DNA of 14,592 nt from Frankiales bacterium (GCA_025965735.1 JAOPWK010000265.1:1-14592), one strand, 5' to 3'; numbered from the stretch's first letter, positions 1 to 6,306 are shown. Made by a program: numbers and translations. Notes: generated by a model from the letters alone, not told the origin.

Positions 1-1086
1 GACGGCGGCGGCGGCGGCGGAGGGGACCAGCGCACCGGTGAGCCCCACCGTGGCCACCGCCCCTGCGCCGGCCAGCGCCGTGGCGGCCTGTCCCGAGACG
101 GCGACGCTGCGGGATCCCGCCTGCGCCAGGGTGTTGAGGAAGGGCAGCTGCACGAGGAAGGACAGCGGTCCCATGGCCCACAGCAGGCGGGGGAGCGAGA
201 TGGTGAGGAAGGCGCGCACGTAGACGGGGTCGAAGTGCGACCCGGCGCACCGGGCCAGCTCCTCGCGGGCGGCCTTGGTGGCCATCGGCTTCTTGTACGC
301 CCGCGCGGCGGTCATCGTCTCGAAGGCGTCGACCAGGCAGACGATCCGGCCGGCGCGGGACAGGTCGGCGCCGGTCAGGCCGGAGGGGTACCCCTTGCCG
401 TCGTAGCGCTCGTGGTGCTCGAGGATCCCGCGGCCCCACTCGCCGAGCCACGGCAGGAGCGCCGCGGTCAGCTCGGCACCCCGCTGCGGGTGCGCCTTGA
501 TGAGCGCGAACTCCCGGCCGTCGAGCTTGCTCGGCTTGTTGAGCACGGCCGGCGCGACGTCGAGCTTGCCGATGTCGTGCAGCAGCGAGGCCCAGCGGAG
601 GCGGTCCCGCGCGCCCTGGTCGAGCTTGAGCTCCGCGGCGAGCAGGTCGCAGAAGACGCGGACCCGTTCGCTGTGGCCGCGGGTGCGGCGGTCGTGGTGG
701 CCGAGGGAGGTGATGAGCGCGAGCACCTGCTCGGCGGTCGACACCGCGTCGGGGTCCCGTGCCAGCCGCCGGCCGATCTCGTCCGGGTCCCCAGCCGAGC
801 GGGCGACCTTGTACCGCGAGGGGGCCTGGTCCGGGAAGAGCATGGTCAGCCGGAGCAGCGTGGCCAGGGGCAGGACCCGCCGCAGCGACCGCTCGAGGGT
901 CATCGCGACGGCCACCGCGACGAGCCCGAGCACCAGGGCGGAGAGCTTCCCGGGCGGGAACAGCGGGCGCAGCGCCAGCACGACGAGGGTCGACACGAGC
1001 AGCGGCGCCGCGAAGACGGCGAGGCGCAGCAGGCGCGCCAGCACCGGGCGCGCGACCCACCGGTCGCCCTGCTCCACCTCGATCAT
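1..1086 (-). CDS. HD-GYP domain cyclic-di-GMP phosphodiesterase, membrane-associated (C-terminus cut by window edge)
   Basis: Minus-strand reading frame open from the window edge, 362 codons visible. Two hydrophobic segments lie at about residues 18-40 and 47-63, followed by a cytoplasmic linker and an HD-GYP domain at about 118-295. Metal and signature residues are visible: H138, the HDIGK motif at 170-174, and HHERYDGKGYP at 224-234. HD-GYP proteins of this kind hydrolyse the second messenger c-di-GMP. After the domain there is another hydrophobic stretch (about 295-320) and an Ala/Gly/Val-rich tail running off the window. No PAS, GAF or receiver domain is seen, so the input signal may come through the membrane segments. 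The start at 1086 is uncertain: an in-frame ATG at 1122 would add 12 residues, and neither has a clear ribosome binding site. The family call is firm; enzyme activity is inferred from conserved residues. Confidence 0.93.
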   Translation of the reverse strand, partial: MIEVEQGDRWVARPVLARLLRLAVFAAPLLVSTLVVLALRPLFPPGKLSALVLGLVAVAVAMTLERSLRRVLPLATLLRLTMLFPDQAPSRYKVARSAGDPDEIGRRLARDPDAVSTAEQVLALITSLGHHDRRTRGHSERVRVFCDLLAAELKLDQGARDRLRWASLLHDIGKLDVAPAVLNKPSKLDGREFALIKAHPQRGAELTAALLPWLGEWGRGILEHHERYDGKGYPSGLTGADLSRAGRIVCLVDAFETMTAARAYKKPMATKAAREELARCAGSHFDPVYVRAFLTISLPRLLWAMGPLSFLVQLPFLNTLAQAGSRSVAVSGQAATALAGAGAVATVGLTGALVPSAAAAAV

Positions 1087-1220
1087 GACCTGGAGATCGA
1101 CAGGAGGACGTCCCCGGCGCATGGCCCGACCGGCTCGGGCTCCACGAGGTCAGGACTAGTCCGCATCTGGCCCGGAAGCACCGGGCGTACCGGTCATCTC
1201 CGGCGATCCGGGGCGACCCC

Positions 1221-1226
1221 TAGCCT
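1221..1226 (+). promoter_or_regulatory. -10 box of a leaderless promoter for the 48-aa membrane protein
   Basis: TAGCCT matches the actinobacterial TAnnnT -10 pattern and ends 6 nt before the GTG at 1233. Transcription would then start at or next to the start codon. GGAG immediately before the GTG is too close to act as a normal ribosome binding site, which supports leaderless translation. No convincing -35 box is visible. Confidence 0.45.
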
Positions 1227-1232
1227 GCGGAG

Positions 1233-1379
1233 GTGCTGAAGCTCGCGGTCGTGCTGCTCGTGCTGGCCTTCGTGGCCTCGCGCGTGCTGCCGCGCCGCCG
1301 GATGCCCTGGGCGGTCCCGCTGCTGCTCGTCGGTCTGCTGCTGGTCGTGCGCGGGGTCGGCTACGTCAGCGGCGACTGA
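1233..1379 (+). CDS. Small two-helix membrane protein, unknown function (48 aa)
   Basis: A GTG-started frame of 48 codons ending in TGA. The peptide has a hydrophobic segment at residues 5-18, a basic-proline turn (RVLPRRRMPW, 17-26) and a second hydrophobic segment at 27-39, ending VGYVSGD. This is the layout of a small helical-hairpin inner-membrane protein, with the basic loop probably cytoplasmic. It lies alone between an HD-GYP gene on the other strand and the homocysteine methyltransferase gene, and overlaps the latter's 3' end by 14 bp. A leaderless -10 box sits just upstream. I do not recognise a family. Many actinobacteria carry such short, poorly annotated membrane proteins. The coherent hydrophobic pattern and promoter geometry argue that it is real, but its small size keeps confidence moderate. 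Confidence 0.6.
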   Translation: MLKLAVVLLVLAFVASRVLPRRRMPWAVPLLLVGLLLVVRGVGYVSGD

Positions 1380-2283
1380 GGGTGCCTGCCACGGCGCGGA
1401 CCTCGCTCGGGCCGACCCGGCAGCAGCCGCCGATGAGCCGCGCTCCTGCGGCCACCCACGAGGCGATGTCCGCGCTGTCCAGCGCCGCCGTCCCGGTCCA
1501 GCGGCGGGCGCCGGCGTCCCAGAGCTCCCCGCTGTTCGGGTAGACGACCACCGGCAGGCCGGTGGTCGCTGCGGCCCGCACCGCGGACAGCACGCCTGAG
1601 GGCGCCGTGCAGTTGACGCCTACCGCGACCAGCGACGGGACCTGCGCAGCCATCGCGAAGACCTGCTCGGCCGGCTCGCCACGACGGGTGCGCACGGCAC
1701 CGTCGTCGCCGACCACCGTGGTCAGGCTGAGCCAGGACGGCACGCCCAGCCGGTCCAGCTCGGTCAGCAGCGCCTCGGCCTCCGCGGCGGCCGGGACCGT
1801 CTCGCAGGCCAGCACGTCCGCACCCGCCTCCGCCAGCACCTCCAGTCGCGGCCGGTGGAACGCCCGCAGCCTGGCCACGCCCATGCCGTCCGCGTACCGG
1901 CCGGTGTACTCCGAGCCGTCCGCGAGCACCGCGCCGTACGGCCCCACCGACGCCGCGACCCACGCGTGGTCCTCGAGCCCCGCCTGCGCGCGGGCCTGCA
2001 CCGCGAGCTCCACCGAGCGCCGCAGCAGGGGAGTGGCCGGCCCGAGGCCTGCGGCCTGGTACCCCTCGTCGCTGGCCTGGTAGCTGGCGGTGGTCGCGAT
2101 GCGTGCGCCGGCAGCGAAGAACGCCTGGTGCGCGGCGACGACCGCGGCCGGGTCGTCGTGCAGCAGTCGGGCGGACCACAGCGCGCTGCTCACGTCCGCA
2201 CCTGCGCTCTCGAGCTGAGTGGCCAGCCCGCCGTCGAGCACGACCGGACCCGCGCGCAGCGCCTCCGCCAGCGTCGCCCTCAC
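1366..2283 (-). CDS. mmuM: Homocysteine S-methyltransferase
   Basis: A 305-residue protein of the Pfam S-methyl_trans (homocysteine methyltransferase) family, close in length to E. coli MmuM (about 310). It transfers a methyl group from S-methylmethionine, or possibly S-adenosylmethionine, to homocysteine to give methionine in the cytoplasm. Visible motifs are the N-terminal LDGGLATQLE (16-25), the TTASYQAS segment (64-71), GVNCTAP (222-228) and the C-terminal GGCCRVGP (285-292). C225, C287 and C288 are the three zinc-binding cysteines. The open frame extends far upstream, but the family N-terminus fits the GTG at 2283. A TAGCGT -10 box lies 7 nt before it, so translation is probably leaderless. 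It is divergent from the hypothetical gene at 2315 and convergent with the 48-aa gene. The methyl donor cannot be told from sequence; the symbol is by family. Confidence 0.92.
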   Translation of the reverse strand: MRATLAEALRAGPVVLDGGLATQLESAGADVSSALWSARLLHDDPAAVVAAHQAFFAAGARIATTASYQASDEGYQAAGLGPATPLLRRSVELAVQARAQAGLEDHAWVAASVGPYGAVLADGSEYTGRYADGMGVARLRAFHRPRLEVLAEAGADVLACETVPAAAEAEALLTELDRLGVPSWLSLTTVVGDDGAVRTRRGEPAEQVFAMAAQVPSLVAVGVNCTAPSGVLSAVRAAATTGLPVVVYPNSGELWDAGARRWTGTAALDSADIASWVAAGARLIGGCCRVGPSEVRAVAGTLSRR

Positions 2284-2290
2284 CGCGCCG

Positions 2291-2296
2291 ACGCTA
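2291..2296 (-). promoter_or_regulatory. -10 box of the leaderless promoter for the homocysteine methyltransferase
   Basis: Read on the minus strand this is TAGCGT, a TAnnnT match, with exactly 7 nt to the GTG start at 2283. The position fits transcription starting at the start codon. It lies in the 31-bp gap between two divergent start codons. Confidence 0.5.
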
Positions 2297-2302
2297 CGCG
2301 GG

Positions 2303-2308
2303 CAGACT
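2303..2308 (+). promoter_or_regulatory. -10 box of the leaderless promoter for the divergent hypothetical gene
   Basis: CAGACT fits the TAnnnT pattern except for the first base and lies 6 nt before the GTG at 2315. No Shine-Dalgarno sequence is present. It lies 6 bp from the opposing -10 box at 2291-2296, so the two promoters are nearly back to back. Confidence 0.4.
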
Positions 2309-2314
2309 GGTCGC

Positions 2315-3166
2315 GTGTTCGAGGCCGACGCGGTGGGACTGCTGGCGCGGGAGGTGCTGCGTGAGCGGCTCGGGGCGCTCGTGGCCGAGGCCTGCGCGTG
2401 GTCCGTCGGCCTGTCCGACCTGCCGCACCACGCCCGGCGGCACGGCCGGGTGGTGCCGAGCGGGGTGACGCTGGGCGTGCGGGCTGCCGGCGGGCAGCAG
2501 CTCGGCGTCGAGGAGGACGCCCGGCTGGAGCTCGGCGACGCACGTGCCGGCAGCTTCGCGGACGCACTCGACGCGCTGACGGCGGACGGCCGGCTGCACG
2601 CCGAGCGCTTCGAGGTCGACGTCCTGACGCCCTTCGTCACCGACACCTGCGTACGCGCGGCGCAGCGGTTGCAGGAGACCGACCCGTCGGCGTGGGAGGA
2701 GCTGCTCGACGAGCTGGGGGAGGACGGGGACGACCTGGTCGCCGTCGTCCGGGCCGCCGAGTGGGAGGCGCCGCTGCGGACGGAGGCCGAGCACCTGCTG
2801 CTCGCCGCGATGGGTCACGTCCCGCTCGTGCAGGCCGAGGCGGAGGGACTGCCGCTGAGCCTGGTGCGGGCTGCGGAGGCGGAGACGCGGGCGGCCGTGG
2901 AGCCGTCCCTCGAGGAGCCGGCGGCCGTGGCCGACGGCGCCCTGTTCCTGGCCGACGTGGCGCTGCGGGAGGCGGCGCTGCCGGTGCCCGTCCCGCCCGA
3001 GCAGGCGGGCATCCTGCTGGAGGCGCTGCTCCAGCAGGGCCTCGAGCCCGAGGAGGTGCGCGCGGTGCTGCCGCACCTGCCGGTGACGGGCGACGCCGCG
3101 GAGCGGGTCGCCGACGTGCTGCGGCGGCTCGACGAGGAGGGCTGGCCCGGGGGGCGCAGCGGTTAG
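2315..3166 (+). CDS. Hypothetical protein, mostly alpha-helical, acidic (283 aa)
   Basis: The start is set at the GTG at 2315, because the longer upstream frame would run over the divergent promoter and the methyltransferase start. A -10-like box lies 6 nt before this GTG. The protein is rich in Ala, Leu, Glu and Asp, has no signal peptide or membrane segment, and appears helical throughout. A first block covers about residues 1-60 (GLLAREVLRERLGALVAEA near the start). Acidic helices run at about 118-210, and a C-terminal part at about 225-280 ends in paired helices (EQAGILLEALLQQGLEPEEV and AERVADVLRRLDEEGW). I see no catalytic motif and do not recognise a domain. It is divergent from the homocysteine methyltransferase and ends in a 4-bp overlap with the surface-protein gene on the other strand. 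A soluble cytoplasmic protein is the most that can be said. Confidence 0.72.
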   Translation: MFEADAVGLLAREVLRERLGALVAEACAWSVGLSDLPHHARRHGRVVPSGVTLGVRAAGGQQLGVEEDARLELGDARAGSFADALDALTADGRLHAERFEVDVLTPFVTDTCVRAAQRLQETDPSAWEELLDELGEDGDDLVAVVRAAEWEAPLRTEAEHLLLAAMGHVPLVQAEAEGLPLSLVRAAEAETRAAVEPSLEEPAAVADGALFLADVALREAALPVPVPPEQAGILLEALLQQGLEPEEVRAVLPHLPVTGDAAERVADVLRRLDEEGWPGGRSG

Positions 3167-4278
3167 CGCAGGACGTGCCGGCCGCGTGGGCGGCGGGCGA
3201 CCAGCATCAGGACCACGCCACCAGCCGTGGTGAGCATCCCGAGCAGCGTGAGCATCTCCACGTCCGTACCCGTGGTGGGCAGGTCGGTGCCGGTCGAGGG
3301 CCTCGTCGGCTTGAGCGGGGTCTCCGCGATCGGCGTCCCTGCGTCCGGCGTCAGGGTGTCGGGCAGCACGCCGGTGCCGGGGCCGACGGGCGCGACCGGA
3401 GCCGCGCTGGGTGCTGCCGCCGACGGGGAGGTGGACGGGCTGGGAGCCGCCGACGGGCTGCTGCTGGCCGAGGCCGCAGCAGTCGGCGACGTGCTGGCGC
3501 TCGGAGACGCGCTCGCCGTCGGTGAGGCGCTCGCGGCGGGGGAGGCCGAGGCGGACGCCGACGGTGTGGGCTGCACCGGCGCGGCGATCAGGTTGGTGGT
3601 GATCGACGTGCGGCAGGTGAGGAAGGCACCGCCACCTCGGCCGCTGCCGTTGCACTGGGCTACGCGGACCGGCAGCGACGCCGTCTGGGTCGAGGCCGAG
3701 GGGACGGTGCAGGTGAGCGCGCCGCCCCCGCCGTCGACGGAGCCGTTGCACTGCGTCACGGTTGCGCCGCTGGTGCTCTGCAGCGGGCTACAGGAGGTGG
3801 CCGTGCCCGCGCCGCCGGAGCCGACGCACTGGTTCACGGTCGCCGCCGCGAGGGTGGCGCCTCCGGTGATGTTGTTCGTGACGGACACCGCGCAGGTGCC
3901 GGTCCCGCCGCCCCCGTTGGCGGACCCGTTGCACTGCTCCACCGTCGTCGTGACGTCGGCGTAGGAGGTGGTCGTGGGCCCGGTGCAGGTGTTGGCGGCG
4001 TTCGCCGCTCCCGTGCACGCCTGCACGGTGACCGTGGAGCTGCCGAGGCCGGTCGCCACGTCGTAGGTGTTGACGACGGTGACCGAGCAGTCGATGCCCT
4101 GGCCGCCGACGTTGGAGATCCCGTTGCACTGCGCCACGGTCACCGGTGCAGCCACGGCGGTCCCCGCAGGCATGAGGCCGCAGGCCAGGACCACCGCGAC
4201 GGCGAACAGCACTGCTTGCAGGAGCAGCCGGGCGCGCGGGCGCGGGCGCAGCAGAGCGTGCAGGGTGATGGCGCTCAT
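3163..4278 (-). CDS. Sortase-anchored (LPxTG-type) surface protein with six two-cysteine repeats
   Basis: A 371-residue secreted protein. Residues 1-44 form a signal peptide with a basic N-terminus (RPRPRAR), a hydrophobic core (18-35) and a cleavage site near AVAA/PVT. Residues 50-222 hold six related units, most of the form QCNGS-(Gly-rich)-C, with Cys pairs at 51/64, 88/98, 116/129, 151/163, 177/190 and 209/222. One disulfide per unit is likely. A Ser/Ala/Pro/Thr-rich stalk follows (about 235-300). The C-terminus is a cell-wall sorting signal: LPTTG at 333-337, a hydrophobic span at 341-361, and a basic tail with ARRPRGR. A class E or class A-type sortase would anchor it to peptidoglycan; no sortase gene is in the window. 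The ATG at 4278 fits the signal peptide, whereas an upstream in-frame start at 4374 would add an unsuitable leader. Function is unknown; adhesion or envelope structure is plausible. Confidence 0.85.
   Translation of the reverse strand: MSAITLHALLRPRPRARLLLQAVLFAVAVVLACGLMPAGTAVAAPVTVAQCNGISNVGGQGIDCSVTVVNTYDVATGLGSSTVTVQACTGAANAANTCTGPTTTSYADVTTTVEQCNGSANGGGGTGTCAVSVTNNITGGATLAAATVNQCVGSGGAGTATSCSPLQSTSGATVTQCNGSVDGGGGALTCTVPSASTQTASLPVRVAQCNGSGRGGGAFLTCRTSITTNLIAAPVQPTPSASASASPAASASPTASASPSASTSPTAAASASSSPSAAPSPSTSPSAAAPSAAPVAPVGPGTGVLPDTLTPDAGTPIAETPLKPTRPSTGTDLPTTGTDVEMLTLLGMLTTAGGVVLMLVARRPRGRHVLR
3268..3282 (-). other. Cell-wall sorting motif LPTTG in the surface protein
   Basis: These codons encode LPTTG, followed by about 20 hydrophobic residues and an arginine-rich tail, the three-part arrangement recognised by sortases. 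Its position 35 residues from the C-terminus is typical. Confidence 0.85.
3375..3575 (-). repeat. Low-complexity Ser/Ala/Pro/Thr stalk-coding region
   Basis: This segment codes for irregular SAS, SP, SPTA and ASPS steps (about residues 235-300 of the surface protein). Its imperfect short repeats at DNA level could slip and change stalk length between strains. Such regions usually act as flexible wall-spanning spacers. Confidence 0.6.
3610..4131 (-). repeat. Six diverged QCNG...C repeats within the surface protein gene
   Basis: Units begin at residues 50, 87, 115, 150, 176 and 208, with start-to-start spacings of 37, 28, 35, 26 and 32 residues. Cys-to-Cys distance within a unit is 10-13 residues. 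Units 1, 3, 5 and 6 share QCNG and a Gly-rich loop. Units 2 and 4 are more diverged (ACTG, QCVG) and precede the shorter steps, hinting at a two-unit higher-order period. The repeats are protein-level; the DNA copies have drifted. Confidence 0.8.
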
Positions 4279-4351
4279 AGGTGGATCCCGTCTCAGAACC
4301 GGACGGACCGAAGGCAGCGGCGTGCACAGCCCAGGGCTCGAGGTGGCGGCG

Positions 4352-4357
4352 AACCTA
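4352..4357 (-). promoter_or_regulatory. Possible -10 box for the surface protein gene
   Basis: On the minus strand this reads TAGGTT, a TAnnnT match, 73 bp upstream of the ATG at 4278. It would give a leader of roughly 65 nt. No good -35 box is found at the usual distance, so support is weak. Confidence 0.3.
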
Positions 4358-4380
4358 GCACGGCCCGCACGCACCGTGCT
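4357..4380 (-). terminator. Stem-loop after the response regulator gene, possible weak terminator
   Basis: On the minus strand, AGCACGG pairs perfectly with CCGTGCT across a 10-nt loop, starting 7 nt after the TAA of the response regulator gene. There is no following U run, so intrinsic termination is doubtful. It could mark the boundary between devR and the surface protein gene. Confidence 0.3.
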
Positions 4381-4387
4381 CTGTCCA

Positions 4388-5038
4388 TTACCCAGCGTGA
4401 GGACGCTGACGCTGCTCCGTGATGAGGACGGCCGCCTGCGTGCGGCGCTGCAGGCCCAGCTTGCTCAGCAGCGAGCTCACGTGGTTCTTCACCGTCTTCT
4501 CCGCGAGGTACATCCGCTCGCCGATCTGCCGGTTGGTCAGGCCCTCGCCGATGAGGTCCAGGATCTTGCGCTCCTGGTCGGTGAGGACGTCGAGCGGGTC
4601 CTTGGGCTTGTCGCGCAGCCGGGCCAGCACGTGCGCCGTGGAGCGGGCGTCCAGCAGTGACCCTCCGGCCGCGACGGTGCGCACCGCCCCGACCAGGTCG
4701 CCGCCACGGATGTCCTTGAGCACGTAGCCGGCCGCGCCGGCCATCACGGCGCCGAGCAGCGCCTCGTCGTCGGAGAACGACGTGAGCATCAGGCAGGCCA
4801 GGTCCGGCATCAGCGAGCGCAGGTCGCGGCACACGGTGACGCCGTCGCCGTCCGGCAGGCGCACGTCCAGCACCGCCACCTGCGGGCGGACCGCGGGCAC
4901 GCGTGCCAGCGCCTCGGCCGCCGTGGAGGCCTCGCCGACGACCTCGATGTCGCCCTCGCCCTCGAGCAGCTCACGGACCCCGCGGCGCACGAGCTCGTGG
5001 TCGTCGAGCAGGAACACGCGCAGCTTCTCGGCGGTCAT
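4388..5038 (-). CDS. devR: DevR/DosR-like response regulator, NarL/LuxR family
   Basis: A 216-residue two-domain regulator, nearly the length of Mycobacterium tuberculosis DosR (217). The receiver domain (about 6-120) has the acidic pair D12/D13, phospho-acceptor D58 in [10 protein letters not shown]86 and K108. The LuxR-type helix-turn-helix (about 150-210) contains [18 protein letters not shown] and AEKTVKNHV, whose Lys/Asn residues contact DNA in DosR. The segments [15 protein letters not shown] and [14 protein letters not shown] are close to DosR as I remember it. In mycobacteria DosR, phosphorylated by heme kinases DosS/DosT, switches on genes for hypoxia, NO and dormancy. No kinase lies next to this gene, so its partner must be elsewhere. 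The ATG at 5038 has AGGA 7 nt upstream, and the same bases form a possible leaderless -10 box (CAGGAT). The family is firm; identical physiology is inferred. Confidence 0.88.
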   Translation of the reverse strand: MTAEKLRVFLLDDHELVRRGVRELLEGEGDIEVVGEASTAAEALARVPAVRPQVAVLDVRLPDGDGVTVCRDLRSLMPDLACLMLTSFSDDEALLGAVMAGAAGYVLKDIRGGDLVGAVRTVAAGGSLLDARSTAHVLARLRDKPKDPLDVLTDQERKILDLIGEGLTNRQIGERMYLAEKTVKNHVSSLLSKLGLQRRTQAAVLITEQRQRPHAG

Positions 5039-5044
5039 GTCCCG

Positions 5045-5050
5045 ATCCTG
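5045..5050 (-). promoter_or_regulatory. Possible -10 box or ribosome binding site for the response regulator
   Basis: On the minus strand CAGGAT lies 6 nt before the ATG at 5038, the same geometry as the box before the GTG at 2315. AGGA within it could instead be a Shine-Dalgarno sequence. The two readings cannot be separated by eye. Confidence 0.3.
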
Positions 5051-5173
5051 GCACCTGCGGGGCCTTCGGCGGCCGGGATGCCGTCGTCGAGACCGCGCCG
5101 GCTGCCGTGTGTCCACCGCGGCCCGCAAAGCCGCGCTGAGCCCCTCGGCCGGTGACGCAGCCCACATCCGCTC

Positions 5174-5202
5174 TTGACAGGCCGCTGAAATCCCCCGATG
5201 GT
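5174..5202 (+). promoter_or_regulatory. Promoter of the TRAP/acyl-CoA operon
   Basis: A perfect -35 TTGACA at 5174-5179 is followed after 17 bp by GATGGT at 5197-5202, which keeps the key A and final T of the TAnnnT -10 box. Transcription would begin near 5209, leaving a leader of about 50 nt before dctP. The palindrome at 5226-5242 lies in this leader, a fitting place for a repressor to block transcription. Confidence 0.5.
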
Positions 5203-5214
5203 TCTGTCTCAGAA
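5202..5214 (+). promoter_or_regulatory. 13-bp palindrome overlapping the transcription start region
   Basis: TTCTG-TCT-CAGAA is a perfect inverted repeat of two 5-bp arms, overlapping the end of the -10 box and the likely start point. It may be a second regulator site or part of a composite IclR site. It is short enough that chance cannot be excluded. Confidence 0.3.
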
Positions 5215-5225
5215 GCAGGGACTGC

Positions 5226-5242
5226 TGTCCGCATAGCGGACA
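5226..5242 (+). promoter_or_regulatory. Perfect 17-bp palindrome, predicted IclR-family operator
   Basis: TGTCCGC-ATA-GCGGACA has 7-bp arms with no mismatch around a 3-bp centre. It lies 16 bp before the dctP start codon and just downstream of the promoter. From memory, several IclR-family regulators bind palindromes of the TTCCGC-nnn-GCGGAA type, which this closely resembles. An IclR gene lies in the same operon at 11822, so it is the natural candidate to bind here. I found no second copy before the other genes of the cluster. Confidence 0.6.
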
Positions 5243-5258
5243 CTACGAAGGGATCTCC

Positions 5259-6299
5259 ATGAGGCTCTCCTCTCGCACCGCGCTCGTGCCGGTCGTCGTC
5301 GCTGCAAGCCTGGGCCTCGCCGCCTGCGGCGGCTCCGGAGGCGACACGGCCGAGGCCGGACAGCCGCTGAACATCGAGCTCGCGACCTGGGGCAGCCCCG
5401 ACCACGAGAACATCGCGAGCTTCGTGCCGGCCTTCGCGAAGGCCCTGGACGAGGCCAGCGACGGACGCATCACCCTGGAGCACCTGTCCGGCGGTGCCAT
5501 CGCCGAGGACGTGGACATGCCGGTGGCCATCCCCGCCGGCACCGTCCAGATGGGGTGGAGCACGGTCAACGGCTGGTCCGGCGTCGTACCGGCCGTCAAG
5601 ATCTTCGACAGTCCCGCCCTCGCAGTGACGCCGGAGCAGCTCGCGGAGGGCCTGTCGGACGCCGCCGGCCTCGGCGGCGTGCTGCGGGACAAGTTCGAGG
5701 AGAAGGGCGCGCGCGTGCTGGCCTTCAGTGATCTGGGCGCCGGCGTCATCGTCGGGAAGAAGGACATCAGGGTGCCCGACGACCTCAAGGGCGAGGACGT
5801 GCGCGTCTTCAGCGAAGGCGGGGCGAAGATCGTCGAGGCTGCCGCCGGCGCGCCGGCGAGCATCGCCTTCGCGGAGGTCTACACCGCCCTGCAGCGCGGG
5901 ACCGTAGATGCCGCGCACGCAGGCCTGCAGGGGGTGCAGTCGCAGCAGCTGCAGGAGGTCACGACCAAGGGCCTCGTGCCGGCGAACTTCTTCGGCACCA
6001 CGATGATGGGCTGGATCGCCAACGCGGACTGGTGGGACGGGCTCGACGAAGCCGACCAGGAGATCATCACCGAGGCGGCGCAGGAGGCCGAGCAGGTCGC
6101 GCGCAAGGCGCTGACCGAGGGCCGGCAGGCGCTCATCGACTCCTACGGCAAGGCAGGCCTCGAGGTCTTCGTGCTCACACCCGAGGACCAGGAGTACTCG
6201 GCCTGGGAGTCGCTCGTCGAGCCGCTCGCCGAGGCGGACCGCAAGAGCCTCGACCAGGACGCCGTCGCCGCGCTCGACGAGCTCGTCGGCTCCTCGTAG
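5259..6299 (+). CDS. dctP: TRAP transporter solute-binding lipoprotein, DctP family
   Basis: A 346-residue extracytoplasmic binding protein that captures an organic acid and delivers it to the DctQM membrane carrier. A lipoprotein signal peptide ends in the lipobox LAAC with acylated Cys23, so the protein is tethered outside the membrane, as expected in a Gram-positive. The core has family hallmarks. The DLKGEDVRV segment contains R182, the arginine that pairs with the substrate carboxylate in TRAP binding proteins. EVYTALQRGTVDAAHAG (206-222) is the conserved hinge region. Where many relatives have an Asn-containing DGxEN stretch, this protein has DAAHAG, hinting at a different ligand pocket. 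The ATG at 5259 has GAAGGG at 5247-5252. It is the first gene of the operon, preceded by the TTGACA promoter and palindrome. The substrate is not predictable. Confidence 0.93.
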   Translation: MRLSSRTALVPVVVAASLGLAACGGSGGDTAEAGQPLNIELATWGSPDHENIASFVPAFAKALDEASDGRITLEHLSGGAIAEDVDMPVAIPAGTVQMGWSTVNGWSGVVPAVKIFDSPALAVTPEQLAEGLSDAAGLGGVLRDKFEEKGARVLAFSDLGAGVIVGKKDIRVPDDLKGEDVRVFSEGGAKIVEAAAGAPASIAFAEVYTALQRGTVDAAHAGLQGVQSQQLQEVTTKGLVPANFFGTTMMGWIANADWWDGLDEADQEIITEAAQEAEQVARKALTEGRQALIDSYGKAGLEVFVLTPEDQEYSAWESLVEPLAEADRKSLDQDAVAALDELVGSS

Positions 6300-6306
6300 C
6301 CCGTTC

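Noticed and set aside
1..30. GGC-rich simple repeat at the left edge
   Set aside because: It is the alanine codon run at the visible end of the HD-GYP protein, not a separate repeat element.
1153..1162. Palindrome GGACTAGTCC upstream of the HD-GYP gene as a possible DevR box
   Set aside because: The half sites match the DosR core, but two central bases are missing, which changes the helical phase. A 10-bp palindrome is also expected by chance fairly often.
235..1239. Long plus-strand open frame opposite the HD-GYP gene
   Set aside because: It is the antisense shadow of a gene with clear HDIGK and GYP motifs. Its composition (Arg, Gly, Gln, Pro rich) is typical of a wrong frame in GC-rich DNA.
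2284..2646. Upstream extension of the homocysteine methyltransferase frame
   Set aside because: The added 121 residues are Ser/Arg/Pro-rich and overlap the divergent gene. The family N-terminus begins at the GTG at 2283.
2294..3751. Long minus-strand open frame across the hypothetical and surface-protein genes
   Set aside because: It crosses two better-supported genes, has shadow-like composition rich in Arg, Gln and His, and shows no domain.
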